Assembly: GCA_001303585.1 (NCBI GenBank)
Contig: LJTT01000009.1
Coordinates: 27,910 to 91,909 of the forward strand
Source of the DNA: Betaproteobacteria bacterium SG8_41
Lineage (GTDB): Bacteria > Pseudomonadota > Gammaproteobacteria > Burkholderiales > SG8-41
Reading direction: 5' to 3'
DNA: 64,000 nt
In this document: positions 49,834 through 59,142 of the stretch, one piece after another
Layout of the letters: each line of letters opens with the position of its first letter
Numbering within the stretch: position 1 is the first letter of the stretch
The notes under the pieces: model-generated
Database searches by the model: none
What the model saw: the letters and a program-made list of their open reading frames with translations, nothing else
What the model was told of the DNA's origin: nothing
Position numbers and translations under genes: made by a program

Positions 49834-50181
49834 TCAGAACGTGAAAATCACCCACATTGGCGGCCGGATGTCCGTGCTCAGGCTGTCCTGGCGATGAAAG
49901 ACGCCGTCGCCTTGCCGGTCAATGAGGTAATACGGTGTGCCGTGAGGCGGCGTGACCTTGACCATGTAGAGGCGGCCGTTAATGCGGTATTCCTCGACCG
50001 TATCCTCGCCCCGTTTCAGGATCGTCACTTGCGGCTCGAGGGCGGGATCCGGCTCATAGCCCGGCGGCGGCGGAGGCGGTTCGGGCAGCGGCTGCAGCGC
50101 GGGCGGCGCCGCCTCGGTTTGAGCGATTACGGGCGAAGCAAGAGCCAGCAACAGGGCAGCGATAAGGGGGCGCAGGGACAT
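49834..50181 (-). CDS. DUF2782 exported protein
   Basis: The 115-residue product has a signal peptide (LRPLIAALLLALASPVIAQ), a Pro-rich linker, and a compact beta domain (VTILKRGEDTVEEYRINGRL, YMVKVTPPHGTPYYLID). The family has unknown function and is typically linked to polA and thrB in betaproteobacteria. The ATG at 50181 is chosen because it starts the signal peptide. Confidence 0.88.
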   Translation of the reverse strand: MSLRPLIAALLLALASPVIAQTEAAPPALQPLPEPPPPPPGYEPDPALEPQVTILKRGEDTVEEYRINGRLYMVKVTPPHGTPYYLIDRQGDGVFHRQDSLSTDIRPPMWVIFTF

Positions 50182-50293
50182 GGGTCGGGCTCTCGTCTTT
50201 ATTATGGGTCCTCCCCCACCCGTTTTAAAGATTTCAACGTGAAACGACGCTGACGGCGCCCCGCACTGTCGCGTTTTCACCCAAGTCCTCAGC

Positions 50294-51022
50294 TTACAGG
50301 TTGAGGAGTATTTCACGTTCCCGGGCCGAGGGCTCGAAGCCCCGTTTCTCGTAATAGTTGAAGATCGCGTTAACCACGTCCTGCGGCTCGTCGTGGATCT
50401 GTATGAGATCGAGATCCTCGGGGTCGATCATGCCCTCGGCCACCAGCGCCTGGCGAAACCAGTCGATCATCCCGCGCCAGAAAGGCGCGTGTACCAGAAC
50501 GATCGGCATGCGGCGGGTCTTGCCGGTCTGAACCAGCGTGAGCGCTTCCATCAGCTCATCGAGCGTGCCGAAGCCGCCCGGCATGATCACCCACGCCGTG
50601 GCGAACTTGACGAACATGACCTTGCGCGCAAAGAAGTGGTGGAAGGTCTGGCTGATGTCCTGGTAGGGGTTTCCCTTTTGCTCGTGCGGCAGCTGGATGT
50701 TGAGGCCTACGCTCGGGCTGCGCCCGAAGAAGGCGCCCTTGTTCGCTGCCTCCATGATGCCCGGACCGCCGCCCGAGATGACGCTGAAGCCCGCGTCCGA
50801 AAGTTGCCGCGCAATCGCCTCGGCCAGCGTGTAGTACGGATGACCGGGCCGGGTGCGCGCGCTCCCGAAGATGCTGACCGCGGGGCGGATGGTGCTCAGA
50901 CGCTCCGTCGCCTCGACGAATTCTGACATAATGCCGAAAACCCGCCATGATTCGCGCGCCGACCAGCGACGCTCCGCGAGCTCGGGCGAAATTGCGTTTG
51001 CTAGCTTGTCTTTCTCGGTCAT
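50294..51022 (-). CDS. LOG family protein (TIGR00730 Rossmann fold)
   Basis: The 242-residue protein has the LOG signature PGGFGTLDELMEALT and the nucleotide-binding ISGGGPGIMEAANKGAFF. LOG proteins hydrolyse nucleoside monophosphates, releasing the base; they are often mislabelled lysine decarboxylases. It is divergent from polA, with heptad element 12 filling the shared intergenic space. Confidence 0.92.
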   Translation of the reverse strand: MTEKDKLANAISPELAERRWSARESWRVFGIMSEFVEATERLSTIRPAVSIFGSARTRPGHPYYTLAEAIARQLSDAGFSVISGGGPGIMEAANKGAFFGRSPSVGLNIQLPHEQKGNPYQDISQTFHHFFARKVMFVKFATAWVIMPGGFGTLDELMEALTLVQTGKTRRMPIVLVHAPFWRGMIDWFRQALVAEGMIDPEDLDLIQIHDEPQDVVNAIFNYYEKRGFEPSAREREILLNL

Positions 51023-51032
51023 CTGAACACCC

Positions 51033-51129
51033 GTTAATCGTGAATGGTGAATCGTGAATCGTGAGCCGGCGATTTCGGGCCGCTGTAGGCGGAGAACGAT
51101 TGGCGATTTACGATTGACGATTCACGCGC
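51033..51129. repeat. Heptad-repeat element 12 (GTGAATC type)
   Basis: The left arm is GTTAATC, GTGAATG, GTGAATC twice and GTGAGCC (51033-51067). The right arm is ACGATTG, GCGATTT, ACGATTG and ACGATTC (51095-51122). It takes up nearly the whole gap between two divergent genes, so their promoters must overlap or lie within it. Confidence 0.85.
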
Positions 51130-51133
51130 AAAG

Positions 51134-53887
51134 ATGAAGACGCTGCTGCTGGTCGACGGTTCCTCGTACCTTTACCGCGCGTTTCACGCGCTGCAGCGCG
51201 CCGACCTGCGCAGCCAGAAAGGCGAGCCGACCGGCGCAATCTACGGCGTGCTCAACATGCTGCGCCGGCTGCACAAGGAGACGCGGGCGGATTATAGCGC
51301 CTGCGTGTTCGACGCAAAAGGCAAGACGTTCCGCGACGAGGTTTATCCAGAGTACAAGGCCAACCGTCCGCCGATGCCGGACGATCTCGCCATGCAGATC
51401 GCGCCGCTGAAGGAAGCGATTGCGGCCATGGGCTGGCCGCTGCTGGAGGTCGAAGGCGTCGAAGCCGATGATGTGATCGGCACGCTGGCCCGGCAGGCGA
51501 AGCGCGAGGGCGTGCGCGTGATCATCGCCAGCGGCGACAAGGACCTCGCGCAGCTGGTGAACTCCGCGATCACGATCGAGAACGCCGATCCCAGGTCCGG
51601 CGAGCGCGAAATCCTCGACGAGGCCGGTGTAAAGAAGAAGTTTGGCGTCGAGCCGGAGCGCATGGTCGACTATCTGACCTTGATCGGCGACAGCGTGGAC
51701 AACGTTCCCGGTGTGGCGAAGGTCGGGCCAAAGACAGCGGTGAAGTGGCTCGCGCAGTACGGCTCGCTGGACAACGTCGTGAGCCATGCAAAGGAGATCG
51801 GCGGTGTCGTCGGCGAGAACCTGCGCCAGGCGCTCGAGTGGTTACCCAAGGCCCGCGAGCTGCTGACGATCAAGTGCGACGTCGAGTTGCCCGTCTCGGT
51901 GCCGGATCTCGCGCCGAAGGCGCGCGATACCGCGAAGCTGGCCGAGCTTTTCAGACGCTTCGGATTCAAATCCTGGTTGCGCGAAGTGGAGGGCACGCCG
52001 GGCGATACGGAGCCAACACCGCGACCGGCTGGCGCCGATGCGCCCGCTGACTCGCGGGCGCCGACCCGGCAACCTGCGCCTGGCCGGAACTACGAAATGA
52101 TACTGACGGTGCAGCAGCTCGAAAGCTGGCTTGCGAAAATCGGGCAGACCAATCTGGTGGCCGTGGACACGGAGACCACGAGTCTCGACCCGTTCAAGGC
52201 GGAACTCGTCGGCGTCTCGTTCTGCCTCGAGCCGGGGCACGCCGCCTACGTGCCGCTGGCGCATCGCTACGCCGGTGCGCCACAGCAGCTCGAACGCGAC
52301 GCGGCGCTTGCGCGGCTCAAGCCGTGGCTGGAGGATCCGCGGCGCGCCAAGCTCGGCCAGCACGCCAAGTACGACATGCACGTGCTCGCCAACCACGGCA
52401 TCCGGCTCTCCGGCGTGGCCCATGACACGCTGCTCGAGTCGTACGTGCTCGAGAGCCATCGCTCGCACGACATGGACAGTCTCGCCGAGCGCCATCTCGG
52501 CCTGAAGACGATTACCTACGACGAAGTCACCGGGAAAGGCGCGAGCCGGATCGGTTTCGAGCAGGTCGCCCTCGAGCGCGCCACCGAGTATGCGGCCGAG
52601 GACGCCGATGTGACGCTGCAGTTGCACTACGCGCTTCAGCCGCAGATCGAGGCTGACGCCAAGCTGAGCCGCGTCTATCGCGAGCTGGAGATGCCGCTCG
52701 TGGAGGTGCTGTTCACGATGGAGCGCAACGGCGTGCTGCTGGATATCGATTTGCTGCGTCAGCTCTCGCGCGAGTTCGGCGCGAAAATGACGGAGATCGA
52801 GGCGAAAGCCCACGAGCACGCCGGCCAGCCGTTCAACCTCAATTCGCCGAAGCAGATCCAGGAGCTCCTGTTCGACAAGCACAAGCTCCCGGTCGTGAAG
52901 AAAACCCCGAGCGGGGCGCCCTCAACCGACGAGGATGTTCTTGGCGAGCTTGCGCTCGACCATCCGCTGCCCAAGCTGATCCTCGAGTATCGCGGGCTCG
53001 CCAAGCTGAAGTCCACCTACACGGACAAGCTGCCGGAAATGATGAACGCGGCCACCGGGCGCGTTCACACCAACTATGGCCAGGCGGTTGCCGTGACCGG
53101 ACGGCTCGCCAGCAACGAACCCAATTTGCAGAACATCCCCATCCGCACGGCTGAAGGACGCCGCATTCGCGAGGCTTTCATCGCGCCCCCGGGCAGCCAG
53201 ATCGTGTCGGCCGATTACTCGCAGATCGAGCTGCGGATCATGGCCCACATTTCGCGGGACGCGAGCCTGCTGCAGGCGTTCGCGGCCGGCGAGGACATTC
53301 ATCGCGCGACCGCCGCCGAGATCTTCGGCATGCCGGCCGCCGAGCTCGGGCCGGAGCAGCGGCGCTACGCGAAGGTGATCAATTTCGGCCTCATCTACGG
53401 CATGTCGGCCTTCGGGCTCGCCCGTCAGCTCGGGATCGAGCGTGGGGCGGCTCAGCAATACATGGATCGCTACTTCGCGCGGTATCCCGGCGTTGCGGAG
53501 TACATGCGGCGCACGCGCGAGGCAGCGCGTGAGACAGGCTATGTGGAAACCGTGTTTGGCCGGCGCCTGTGGCTTCCCGATATCCGCAGCGGCAACGCCG
53601 GACGGCGCCAGGGCGCGGAGCGCGCGGCGATCAACGCGCCGATGCAGGGCACGGCCGCGGACCTCATCAAGATGGCGATGATCGCGGTGGATCGCTGGCT
53701 TGCCGAGAAACGCCTCGGGACGCGGCTCATCATGCAGGTGCACGACGAGCTCGTGCTGGAAGTGCCGGAAGCGGAGCTCGACCTCGTCAAGCACGCGCTG
53801 CCCGGAATCATGAGCGCCGTGGGCGAGCTGTCCGTCGCGCTGGTGGTGGATATTGGCGTTGGCCCGAATTGGGACAAGGCGCACTAG
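51134..53887 (+). CDS. polA: DNA polymerase I
   Basis: A full-length three-domain enzyme of 917 residues. The 5' nuclease domain has LVDGSSYLYRAFHAL and GDKDLAQLV. The 3'-5' exonuclease domain has VAVDTETTSLDP with its metal-binding residues and EYAAEDADVTLQLH, so proofreading is intact. The polymerase domain has DYSQIELRIMAHIS, KVINFGLIYGMSAFGLA and HDELVLEVPEAE. A Pro/Ala-rich linker (about residues 295-317) joins the first two domains. The ATG lies four bases after a heptad array, with no clear Shine-Dalgarno. Confidence 0.98.
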   Translation: MKTLLLVDGSSYLYRAFHALQRADLRSQKGEPTGAIYGVLNMLRRLHKETRADYSACVFDAKGKTFRDEVYPEYKANRPPMPDDLAMQIAPLKEAIAAMGWPLLEVEGVEADDVIGTLARQAKREGVRVIIASGDKDLAQLVNSAITIENADPRSGEREILDEAGVKKKFGVEPERMVDYLTLIGDSVDNVPGVAKVGPKTAVKWLAQYGSLDNVVSHAKEIGGVVGENLRQALEWLPKARELLTIKCDVELPVSVPDLAPKARDTAKLAELFRRFGFKSWLREVEGTPGDTEPTPRPAGADAPADSRAPTRQPAPGRNYEMILTVQQLESWLAKIGQTNLVAVDTETTSLDPFKAELVGVSFCLEPGHAAYVPLAHRYAGAPQQLERDAALARLKPWLEDPRRAKLGQHAKYDMHVLANHGIRLSGVAHDTLLESYVLESHRSHDMDSLAERHLGLKTITYDEVTGKGASRIGFEQVALERATEYAAEDADVTLQLHYALQPQIEADAKLSRVYRELEMPLVEVLFTMERNGVLLDIDLLRQLSREFGAKMTEIEAKAHEHAGQPFNLNSPKQIQELLFDKHKLPVVKKTPSGAPSTDEDVLGELALDHPLPKLILEYRGLAKLKSTYTDKLPEMMNAATGRVHTNYGQAVAVTGRLASNEPNLQNIPIRTAEGRRIREAFIAPPGSQIVSADYSQIELRIMAHISRDASLLQAFAAGEDIHRATAAEIFGMPAAELGPEQRRYAKVINFGLIYGMSAFGLARQLGIERGAAQQYMDRYFARYPGVAEYMRRTREAARETGYVETVFGRRLWLPDIRSGNAGRRQGAERAAINAPMQGTAADLIKMAMIAVDRWLAEKRLGTRLIMQVHDELVLEVPEAELDLVKHALPGIMSAVGELSVALVVDIGVGPNWDKAH

Positions 53888-53919
53888 TTCTGTGACGAGA
53901 AGATATCGCAAACGCCGAC

Positions 53920-54060
53920 AAATGGATTAACCGCAGATAAACGCAGATACACACAGATCGAAACCTAGAACCGACTTTAGCCGCCGATGAACGCCGATAA
54001 GGAGAGTGCTGATTGCCGAGGGTTCCTGTCAGCGTTTATCAGGGGTTAAGATGTTTTTCG
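53920..54060. repeat. Dispersed repeats downstream of polA
   Basis: A 10-nt-period tract of CGCAGATAAA, CGCAGATACA and CACAGATCGA occurs at about 53932-53961. A GCCGCCGATGAACGCCGATAA unit (about 53983) shares its first half with the inverted ends of the element before mpl. No gene is present between polA and the DUF4197 gene. Confidence 0.75.
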
Positions 54061-54095
54061 AGTGCTTGGGTGCATCTTAATGGCTAAGGTGAAAA

Positions 54096-54773
54096 TCAGC
54101 GCAGCGTGCCGAAGACTTTCCTCACGATATCGCTGGAAGCCCCGACCGGATTGCGACGGAACGCTTTTTCCTGTTCTGCGATCATGAGATAGAGGCCGTC
54201 GAGCGCTTTCTGGGTGACGTAACCTTCGACCGTGGCCTGCTCCTTCTCGACCAATCCAAACATCGCCCCCTGTCCCGCGAGCGAGTTGTATTGCTGTGCC
54301 AGCCCGACGCGGTCGGTTTGCTGCTTCACGATGGGCAGGAAACGCTGCGTGAGCTGCGTCTGGGTCGCGCGACGAAAATAATCGGTCGCCGCCGTGTCGC
54401 CCCCAGTGAGTATCGCCTTGGCGTCCTGGACTGACATTTTCTTCACGGCATCCAGCAATAGCTGCTTCGCTTCCGGAACTGCCGCTTCCGCGGCCCGGTT
54501 CATCGAAAGCACAAGCTCGTCCGCCTGCTTTTGCATGCCTGCGAAGCGCAGCGCGCTTTCTATGCGCTGCAACGACGGTGGCAGGGGAATCTTTACTTTC
54601 GGGTTGCCGAAAAAACCGTTCTCGACGCCAAGTCCGGCCACGGCTGCCACCGAACCATCGGTCAGCGCCTGTTTGAGCCCGCCGATCGCTTCGGTGTTGC
54701 TGATTCCTGCGAGCTGTGCTGCCGCCGGCGCGCACACGAAGATCCAGGCAAGCATTCCGAGAAAACGGCGCAT
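54096..54773 (-). CDS. DUF4197 exported protein
   Basis: The 225-residue protein has a signal peptide (FLGMLAWIFVCAPAAAQ) and an all-helical mature part matching DUF4197: GLKQALTDGSVAAVAGLG, NPKVKIPLPPSLQRIESALR, GDTAATDYFRRATQTQL, and TQKALDGLYLMIAEQEKAFR (family signatures). Function is unknown. It is expected in the periplasm. Confidence 0.9.
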   Translation of the reverse strand: MRRFLGMLAWIFVCAPAAAQLAGISNTEAIGGLKQALTDGSVAAVAGLGVENGFFGNPKVKIPLPPSLQRIESALRFAGMQKQADELVLSMNRAAEAAVPEAKQLLLDAVKKMSVQDAKAILTGGDTAATDYFRRATQTQLTQRFLPIVKQQTDRVGLAQQYNSLAGQGAMFGLVEKEQATVEGYVTQKALDGLYLMIAEQEKAFRRNPVGASSDIVRKVFGTLR

Positions 54774-54858
54774 GGTAGCTCTCTCTTCAGAAAAGTTGGT
54801 TCAGTTTTCGCCAGTCCGGCCCCTGCCCGCGAAACGGCGCCCCGCTTGTGATTTTAAG

Positions 54859-55704
54859 TCAACTCCGGATCCACGAGCCGCCCCAGAGATTGAGCGTGCG
54901 CTCGTTGTGCTGCCAGACGCCGGGCGCACGGCCGTCGGTGATTGTTTCGATCTCTGCGGACACTTCGACCGCGTTGCCCTCGGGGTCGCGCACCATGAGG
55001 AATAGATTGTTGCCCGGGCCATGCCGGCCGGGCCCCCAGAAGAGGGGCGTGGCCAGGCCCGCAAAATGGTCGGCCCAGTCGCGCAGGTCGTTCCAGGAAT
55101 TGGCCTCGAGGCTGAAATGGTCAAAGGCGGGTTCAGTGGCGTGGAAGACCGCGAAGCTGTGGTGTTCGTGGTCAGAGCGCAAAAAGGCTGCCCGCTGCTG
55201 GTGCGGCCCCTCGAGAACCGTGTCGGAGAGCTCGAAGCCGAGGCCGTCACGGTAGAACGCCGTGATGCGCTCGATCTGGGCGCTGCGCTTGACGACGTGC
55301 TGCAATCTTCCCGGGAGGCGGTCGGCGGGGCCGGGCACGGCGCGCGGCAGCCCGAATGCCACGAGCCCGCCGTCGGGATCGCGCGCAGCAAAGGCGCCTT
55401 CGCGCAGCAACGGAGACGGTGAGGCCTCCGGTGTGATGTCGTTGTGCCGAAGCCGCTCGCGCAGGGCGTCGAGCTGGCGCTCGTCGCCAACGGCGTAGGC
55501 AGCGTAGCGCAGCTGTGCGGGCGGTCCTGCTTCGAGGATCAGCGTCCGCTGCCCGCCTGACAGGACCCAAGCGTTCGTCCCCGGGAGGGGTGCCGGCGCA
55601 AGGCCCAGCGCGTCGCGGTAGAACGCGAGCGACCGCTCGTGCTCGCGCACCGAAAGGCATAAATGGTGCAGCCGGGCGGGAAACAGCGGCTGGTTCTGGC
55701 GCAC
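54859..55704 (-). CDS. VOC-superfamily protein, glyoxalase/extradiol dioxygenase-like
   Basis: From a GTG at 55704 with AGGAA upstream, the product has 281 residues and two tandem VOC (beta-alpha-beta3) modules. Likely metal ligands are His in LHHLCLSV, His in FDHFSLEANSW and Glu in DPEGNAVEVS. The domain pair resembles single-ring extradiol dioxygenases and fosfomycin-resistance-like proteins. The substrate is not readable. It lies 8 bases after lipA on the same strand and may be co-transcribed with it. Confidence 0.82.
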   Translation of the reverse strand: MRQNQPLFPARLHHLCLSVREHERSLAFYRDALGLAPAPLPGTNAWVLSGGQRTLILEAGPPAQLRYAAYAVGDERQLDALRERLRHNDITPEASPSPLLREGAFAARDPDGGLVAFGLPRAVPGPADRLPGRLQHVVKRSAQIERITAFYRDGLGFELSDTVLEGPHQQRAAFLRSDHEHHSFAVFHATEPAFDHFSLEANSWNDLRDWADHFAGLATPLFWGPGRHGPGNNLFLMVRDPEGNAVEVSAEIETITDGRAPGVWQHNERTLNLWGGSWIRS

Positions 55705-55712
55705 ACTATTTC

Positions 55713-56651
55713 CTAAACCACCCCTGCCTCGTGCGCCTGCTGGTCCGCGTGATAGGAGGAGCGCACGAGCGGGCCGCATGCGGCGTGCGCGAATCCCAGC
55801 TCGCTGGCAGCGCGCGCATACGTTTCGAAGACGGCGGGCTCGACGTAACGCGCGACGGGCAGGTGGTGGGCGGACGGCTGCAAGTACTGCCCGATCGTCA
55901 GCATGTCCACAGCGTGCGCACGCAGGTCGCGCATGACCGCGAGAATTTCCTCGTCGGTTTCCCCGAGCCCAACCATCAGGCCGGACTTGGTCGGAATCTG
56001 TGGAAACCGCCGCTTGAACTCGCTCAGCAGTGTGAGCGAATGCGAATAGTCTGCGCCGGGCCGGGCCTGCTTGTAGAGTCGTGGCACCGTCTCGAGGTTG
56101 TGATTCATGATGTCCGGCGCGGCCTGCGAGAGCATTTCAAGCGCCGGCTCGAGGCGGCCCCTGAAATCGGGCACCAGCACCTCGATGCGGGTGCGGGGCG
56201 AATGCTTGCGCACGGCGCGGATGCAGTCGGCAAAGTGCCCGGCGCCGCCGTCGCGCAAGTCGTCACGATCCACGCTGGTGACGACCACGTAGCTCAACCG
56301 CAGCGCAGCGATCGTGCGGGCCAGATTGACCGGTTCATCGGCATCGGGCGGCAGCGGCTTGCCGTGCGCCACATCGCAGAACGGGCACCGCCGCGTGCAA
56401 AGGTCGCCCAGTATCATGAAGGTCGCGGTCCCCTTGCCGAAGCATTCGCCGATGTTGGGACAGGTGGCCTCTTCGCACACCGTATGCAGGCGATGCTCGC
56501 GGAGGATTTGCTTGATCTCGTGAAAGCGCTGCCCCTGGCCGAGCCGCACGCGGATCCACTCGGGCTTGGCGAGCGGCTCCGCCGGCACCACCTTGATCGG
56601 GATGCGGGCCGTTTTCGCCTTGCCTTTTTGCTTGACCCCGGAAGCGCTCAT
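55713..56651 (-). CDS. lipA: Lipoyl synthase
   Basis: LipA is a radical-SAM enzyme that inserts two sulfurs into octanoyl groups. The 312-residue protein has the auxiliary-cluster cysteines [12 protein letters not shown], the SAM-cluster motif CTRRCPFC, and the C-terminal RSSY serine that ligates the auxiliary cluster. The ATG at 56651 overlaps the lipB stop (ATGA). A much longer open frame upstream is antisense to other genes and is not coding. Confidence 0.97.
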   Translation of the reverse strand: MSASGVKQKGKAKTARIPIKVVPAEPLAKPEWIRVRLGQGQRFHEIKQILREHRLHTVCEEATCPNIGECFGKGTATFMILGDLCTRRCPFCDVAHGKPLPPDADEPVNLARTIAALRLSYVVVTSVDRDDLRDGGAGHFADCIRAVRKHSPRTRIEVLVPDFRGRLEPALEMLSQAAPDIMNHNLETVPRLYKQARPGADYSHSLTLLSEFKRRFPQIPTKSGLMVGLGETDEEILAVMRDLRAHAVDMLTIGQYLQPSAHHLPVARYVEPAVFETYARAASELGFAHAACGPLVRSSYHADQQAHEAGVV

Positions 56652-57346
56652 GGCAGTCGGTCTAAAAGATGGTGGACCAGCTCTTCGCCCAGGCGTTCCG
56701 CGGAACCGGCAATGCCGAGATCGCGCGCCTGGGTGACGGCAAGGCCGGGATACCCGCACGGATCGACAACGTGAAACGGCGAAAGGTCCATGTCGACATT
56801 GAAGGCGATGCCGTGATAGCAGCAGCCGTTCTTCACCCGCAGCCCGAGCGCCGCAATCTTGGCGCCGTTCACGTAGACACCGGGCGCCCCGGTGCGTCCC
56901 TCCGCCGCGATGCCGTGCGCGGCGAGGAGGTCTATCACGGCACGCTCCATGATCCGGACGAGGGGGCGCACCGTCAGGCCGCGCCGCCGCATATCGAGCA
57001 GCAGGTACACAACGGCCTGCCCCGGTCCGTGAAAAGTGATTTGGCCGCCGCGATCGACCTTGATCACGGGGACCGCGGTGGCTACGCGCGGGAGATGTTC
57101 GCTGCGACCGGCCACGCCGAGCGTGTAGACCGGCGGATGCTCGAGCAGCCAGATCTCGTCGGGCGTCTCCGGCGTCCGGGCGGCGGTCAACTCCCGCATC
57201 GCATGCCAGGTTGGCTCGTAATCCACTAGGCCCAGCCGGCGCACGCGGATTACGGATTGATGCGCACCGGGAGAAGCGGCGACTTCGGTTGCGATCGTTT
57301 GCACTGTCTTCGTTCCAGGCTGCGCCTCGAGCGGTGGCGCATTCAT
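56648..57346 (-). CDS. lipB: Octanoyl-(acyl-carrier-protein):protein N-octanoyltransferase
   Basis: LipB moves octanoate from ACP to the lipoyl domains that LipA then sulfurates. From the ATG at 57346 the protein has 232 residues. The substrate loop is [18 protein letters not shown], the catalytic Lys is in [12 protein letters not shown] and the catalytic Cys in DPCGYPGL. About 20 extra residues precede the usual start of the family domain. Coupled to lipA. Confidence 0.95.
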   Translation of the reverse strand: MNAPPLEAQPGTKTVQTIATEVAASPGAHQSVIRVRRLGLVDYEPTWHAMRELTAARTPETPDEIWLLEHPPVYTLGVAGRSEHLPRVATAVPVIKVDRGGQITFHGPGQAVVYLLLDMRRRGLTVRPLVRIMERAVIDLLAAHGIAAEGRTGAPGVYVNGAKIAALGLRVKNGCCYHGIAFNVDMDLSPFHVVDPCGYPGLAVTQARDLGIAGSAERLGEELVHHLLDRLP

Positions 57347-57424
57347 TCGTTTCAGCGCGCGGGTTACACTCGCGCCATGCGGCCAGTTTACCGGTTGTTG
57401 GTCGAACATAGAAATGCGCGGAAA

Positions 57425-57949
57425 ATGCCGAGACTTCGGGCGCCACCGCGCCGGCGCCGTCACGAGCCGCGATGGGCCTGTCTTGCAGCCTTGCTCGTCG
57501 CCGGTATGACAATGGCCGCCCAGGTCGCCGCTCAAAAGGCATCGGGCGACTACGCGACCGATCTCGGTTATGTGTACGGAGGATATCAGCGAATAATCGC
57601 GCTGAGGGAAGCCTGCGATGAGGCTGTGCCGGCGACGCGGGCGGCCAACGGGCAGGCTTTTTTGAAGTGGCAGACGCAGCACGGGGAGCTGCTTGCAGAG
57701 TTGAAGCGGCGTGTGACCGCCATGATCCGTCGCGCATCGAGCGACGAGAAGGACTACGCGCGCAGCCTGGGCAAATACGAAGGGGCGATTCTGCTGAGCC
57801 GGGAAGAGCAGAAGATGGCTTTTCTCCTGGCGGGCCACGAAGTGCTGCAGAGGCAATGCCGGGGCATGCCCGAGCTGCTGAAAGGGCCCGAAGGGGACCT
57901 GAGCGTCGTCTTTGCGGACGAGCTGGAAACGATCCGAAAACACAAATAG
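57425..57949 (+). CDS. Hypothetical exported protein
   Basis: I do not recognise this family. The 174-residue product has a basic N-terminus and a signal peptide ([20 protein letters not shown]). A helical mature domain with two cysteines follows ([18 protein letters not shown]), plausibly a disulfide. It is the first gene of a plus-strand block set between lipB and ybeD, which are on the other strand. An earlier ATG at 57377 is possible, but 57425 is closer to the signal. Confidence 0.65.
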   Translation: MPRLRAPPRRRRHEPRWACLAALLVAGMTMAAQVAAQKASGDYATDLGYVYGGYQRIIALREACDEAVPATRAANGQAFLKWQTQHGELLAELKRRVTAMIRRASSDEKDYARSLGKYEGAILLSREEQKMAFLLAGHEVLQRQCRGMPELLKGPEGDLSVVFADELETIRKHK

Positions 57950-57959
57950 AGGGCTGGGC

Positions 57960-58244
57960 TTGAAGGTTCTGGAGAGCGCCGCGATAAGGGCCAATTGGGA
58001 GATGCGCGGCTTCAGCTTCGAGATCTGGAGCGATCCGCCGGGGCAGGTCTGGTCCGATTTCGTGCACGAGACGGACGAGCTGGCGATGCTGCTCGAGGGT
58101 CGGATCGAATTCTCTTTTGCCGGAAAAACCTTCCGGCCAGAAATCGGCAGGGAGGTGTTGATCCCGGCGGGCGAGCGCCACTCCGTCGCGAATGTGGGCG
58201 CCATCCGCAACCGCTGGTGTTTCGGTTACCGGCTTCGCCGATGA
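57960..58244 (+). CDS. Cupin-domain protein
   Basis: A single small cupin of 94 residues from a TTG at 57960. The barrel reads [20 protein letters not shown] followed by [17 protein letters not shown], with Glu and His residues that can bind a metal. Only part of the classical motif 1 histidine pair is present, so catalysis is uncertain. The stop overlaps the start of the next gene, suggesting a functional pair. Confidence 0.8.
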   Translation: MKVLESAAIRANWEMRGFSFEIWSDPPGQVWSDFVHETDELAMLLEGRIEFSFAGKTFRPEIGREVLIPAGERHSVANVGAIRNRWCFGYRLRR

Positions 58245-58891
58245 CGCACTACCCGGATCCGACCGCCCCGCTCCGCGCCGCGCGCCGCGCGCTTGCCGCC
58301 GTGACGCTTGTCTGGGCGCTGGCCCTTGTTGCCTCGGGTATCGCGCCGTACGACCGTTTGACGTGGTTCATGGAGGTGGCGCCGGTGCTTATCGCGCTTC
58401 CGGTCATGCTCGCGACGATGCGCAGATTCCCGCTCACTGGACTCGCGTATGCGCTCATCTGCGTCCATGGGCTGATTCTGATATTGGGCGGCACCTATAC
58501 CTATGCGCGCGTGCCCGTGGGCTTCTGGGTTCAGGAATGGCTCGAGCTCGCGCGCAATCCCTACGACCGCCTCGGACATCTCGCCCAGGGATTTGTGCCC
58601 GCAATCGTGGTGCGCGAGCTGCTGATCCGGGTATTCAGGCTTGCGAGGGGCAAGTTCCTCTTCTTCGTCACGATCTGTATCTGCCTTGCTTTCAGCGCCT
58701 TTTACGAGCTCATCGAATGGTTTGCAGCGTTGGCGCTGGGCCAGGGCGCCCATGAGTTTCTCGGAACGCAGGGCGATGAGTGGGATACCCAGTGGGACAT
58801 GTTTCTCGCGCTGACCGGGGCCGCGGCATCGCTGTTGCTGCTCTCGCGCGTCCACGATCGCCAACTGGAACGGCTTGCCCGACGAGCCTGA
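58241..58891 (+). CDS. DUF2238 (YjdF-type) membrane protein
   Basis: The 216-residue protein has about six membrane helices with the family's charged motifs [20 protein letters not shown] and [11 protein letters not shown], and a [10 protein letters not shown] loop near the end. These conserved His, Glu and Asp residues inside the membrane suggest ion or metal handling, but no function is established. The ATG overlaps the cupin stop by four bases (ATGA). Confidence 0.85.
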   Translation: MTHYPDPTAPLRAARRALAAVTLVWALALVASGIAPYDRLTWFMEVAPVLIALPVMLATMRRFPLTGLAYALICVHGLILILGGTYTYARVPVGFWVQEWLELARNPYDRLGHLAQGFVPAIVVRELLIRVFRLARGKFLFFVTICICLAFSAFYELIEWFAALALGQGAHEFLGTQGDEWDTQWDMFLALTGAAASLLLLSRVHDRQLERLARRA

Positions 58892-59016
58892 CGAAAAAAT
58901 TCGGCTGGCATGCTGGCGCGCGAGCGAAGCACGAACGATCGGGTCGCCGTTGCCAAAGCGCGCCCGCTGGTTTGAGGTAGAATTATCGCGCGAGCGCATT
59001 TCCAGGGAGATCAGAG

Positions 59017-59121
59017 ATGGGCAAAGGTGACCACCGTACCCGCCGCGGCAAACTATTCCGTGGCACCCACGGCAAGACTCGACCGCGTAAGCTGAAGAAG
59101 AAAAAGCCCGCCGCGCGGTGA
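59017..59121 (+). CDS. 30S ribosomal protein bTHX
   Basis: A 34-residue, extremely basic protein that begins [19 protein letters not shown] and ends in a Lys run. This matches the Thx family that sits at the top of the 30S head in Thermus and many betaproteobacteria. AGGGAGA lies about 8 bases upstream of the ATG. It is too short for many gene callers. It precedes the selenoprotein gene by 21 bases. Confidence 0.92.
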   Translation: MGKGDHRTRRGKLFRGTHGKTRPRKLKKKKPAAR

Positions 59122-59142
59122 CGTCAAAGGAAAGGCGACGAC

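Noticed and set aside
55713..58181. 822-codon minus-strand frame containing lipA
   Set aside because: Only its last 312 codons are LipA; the upstream part overlaps lipB and plus-strand genes in other frames.
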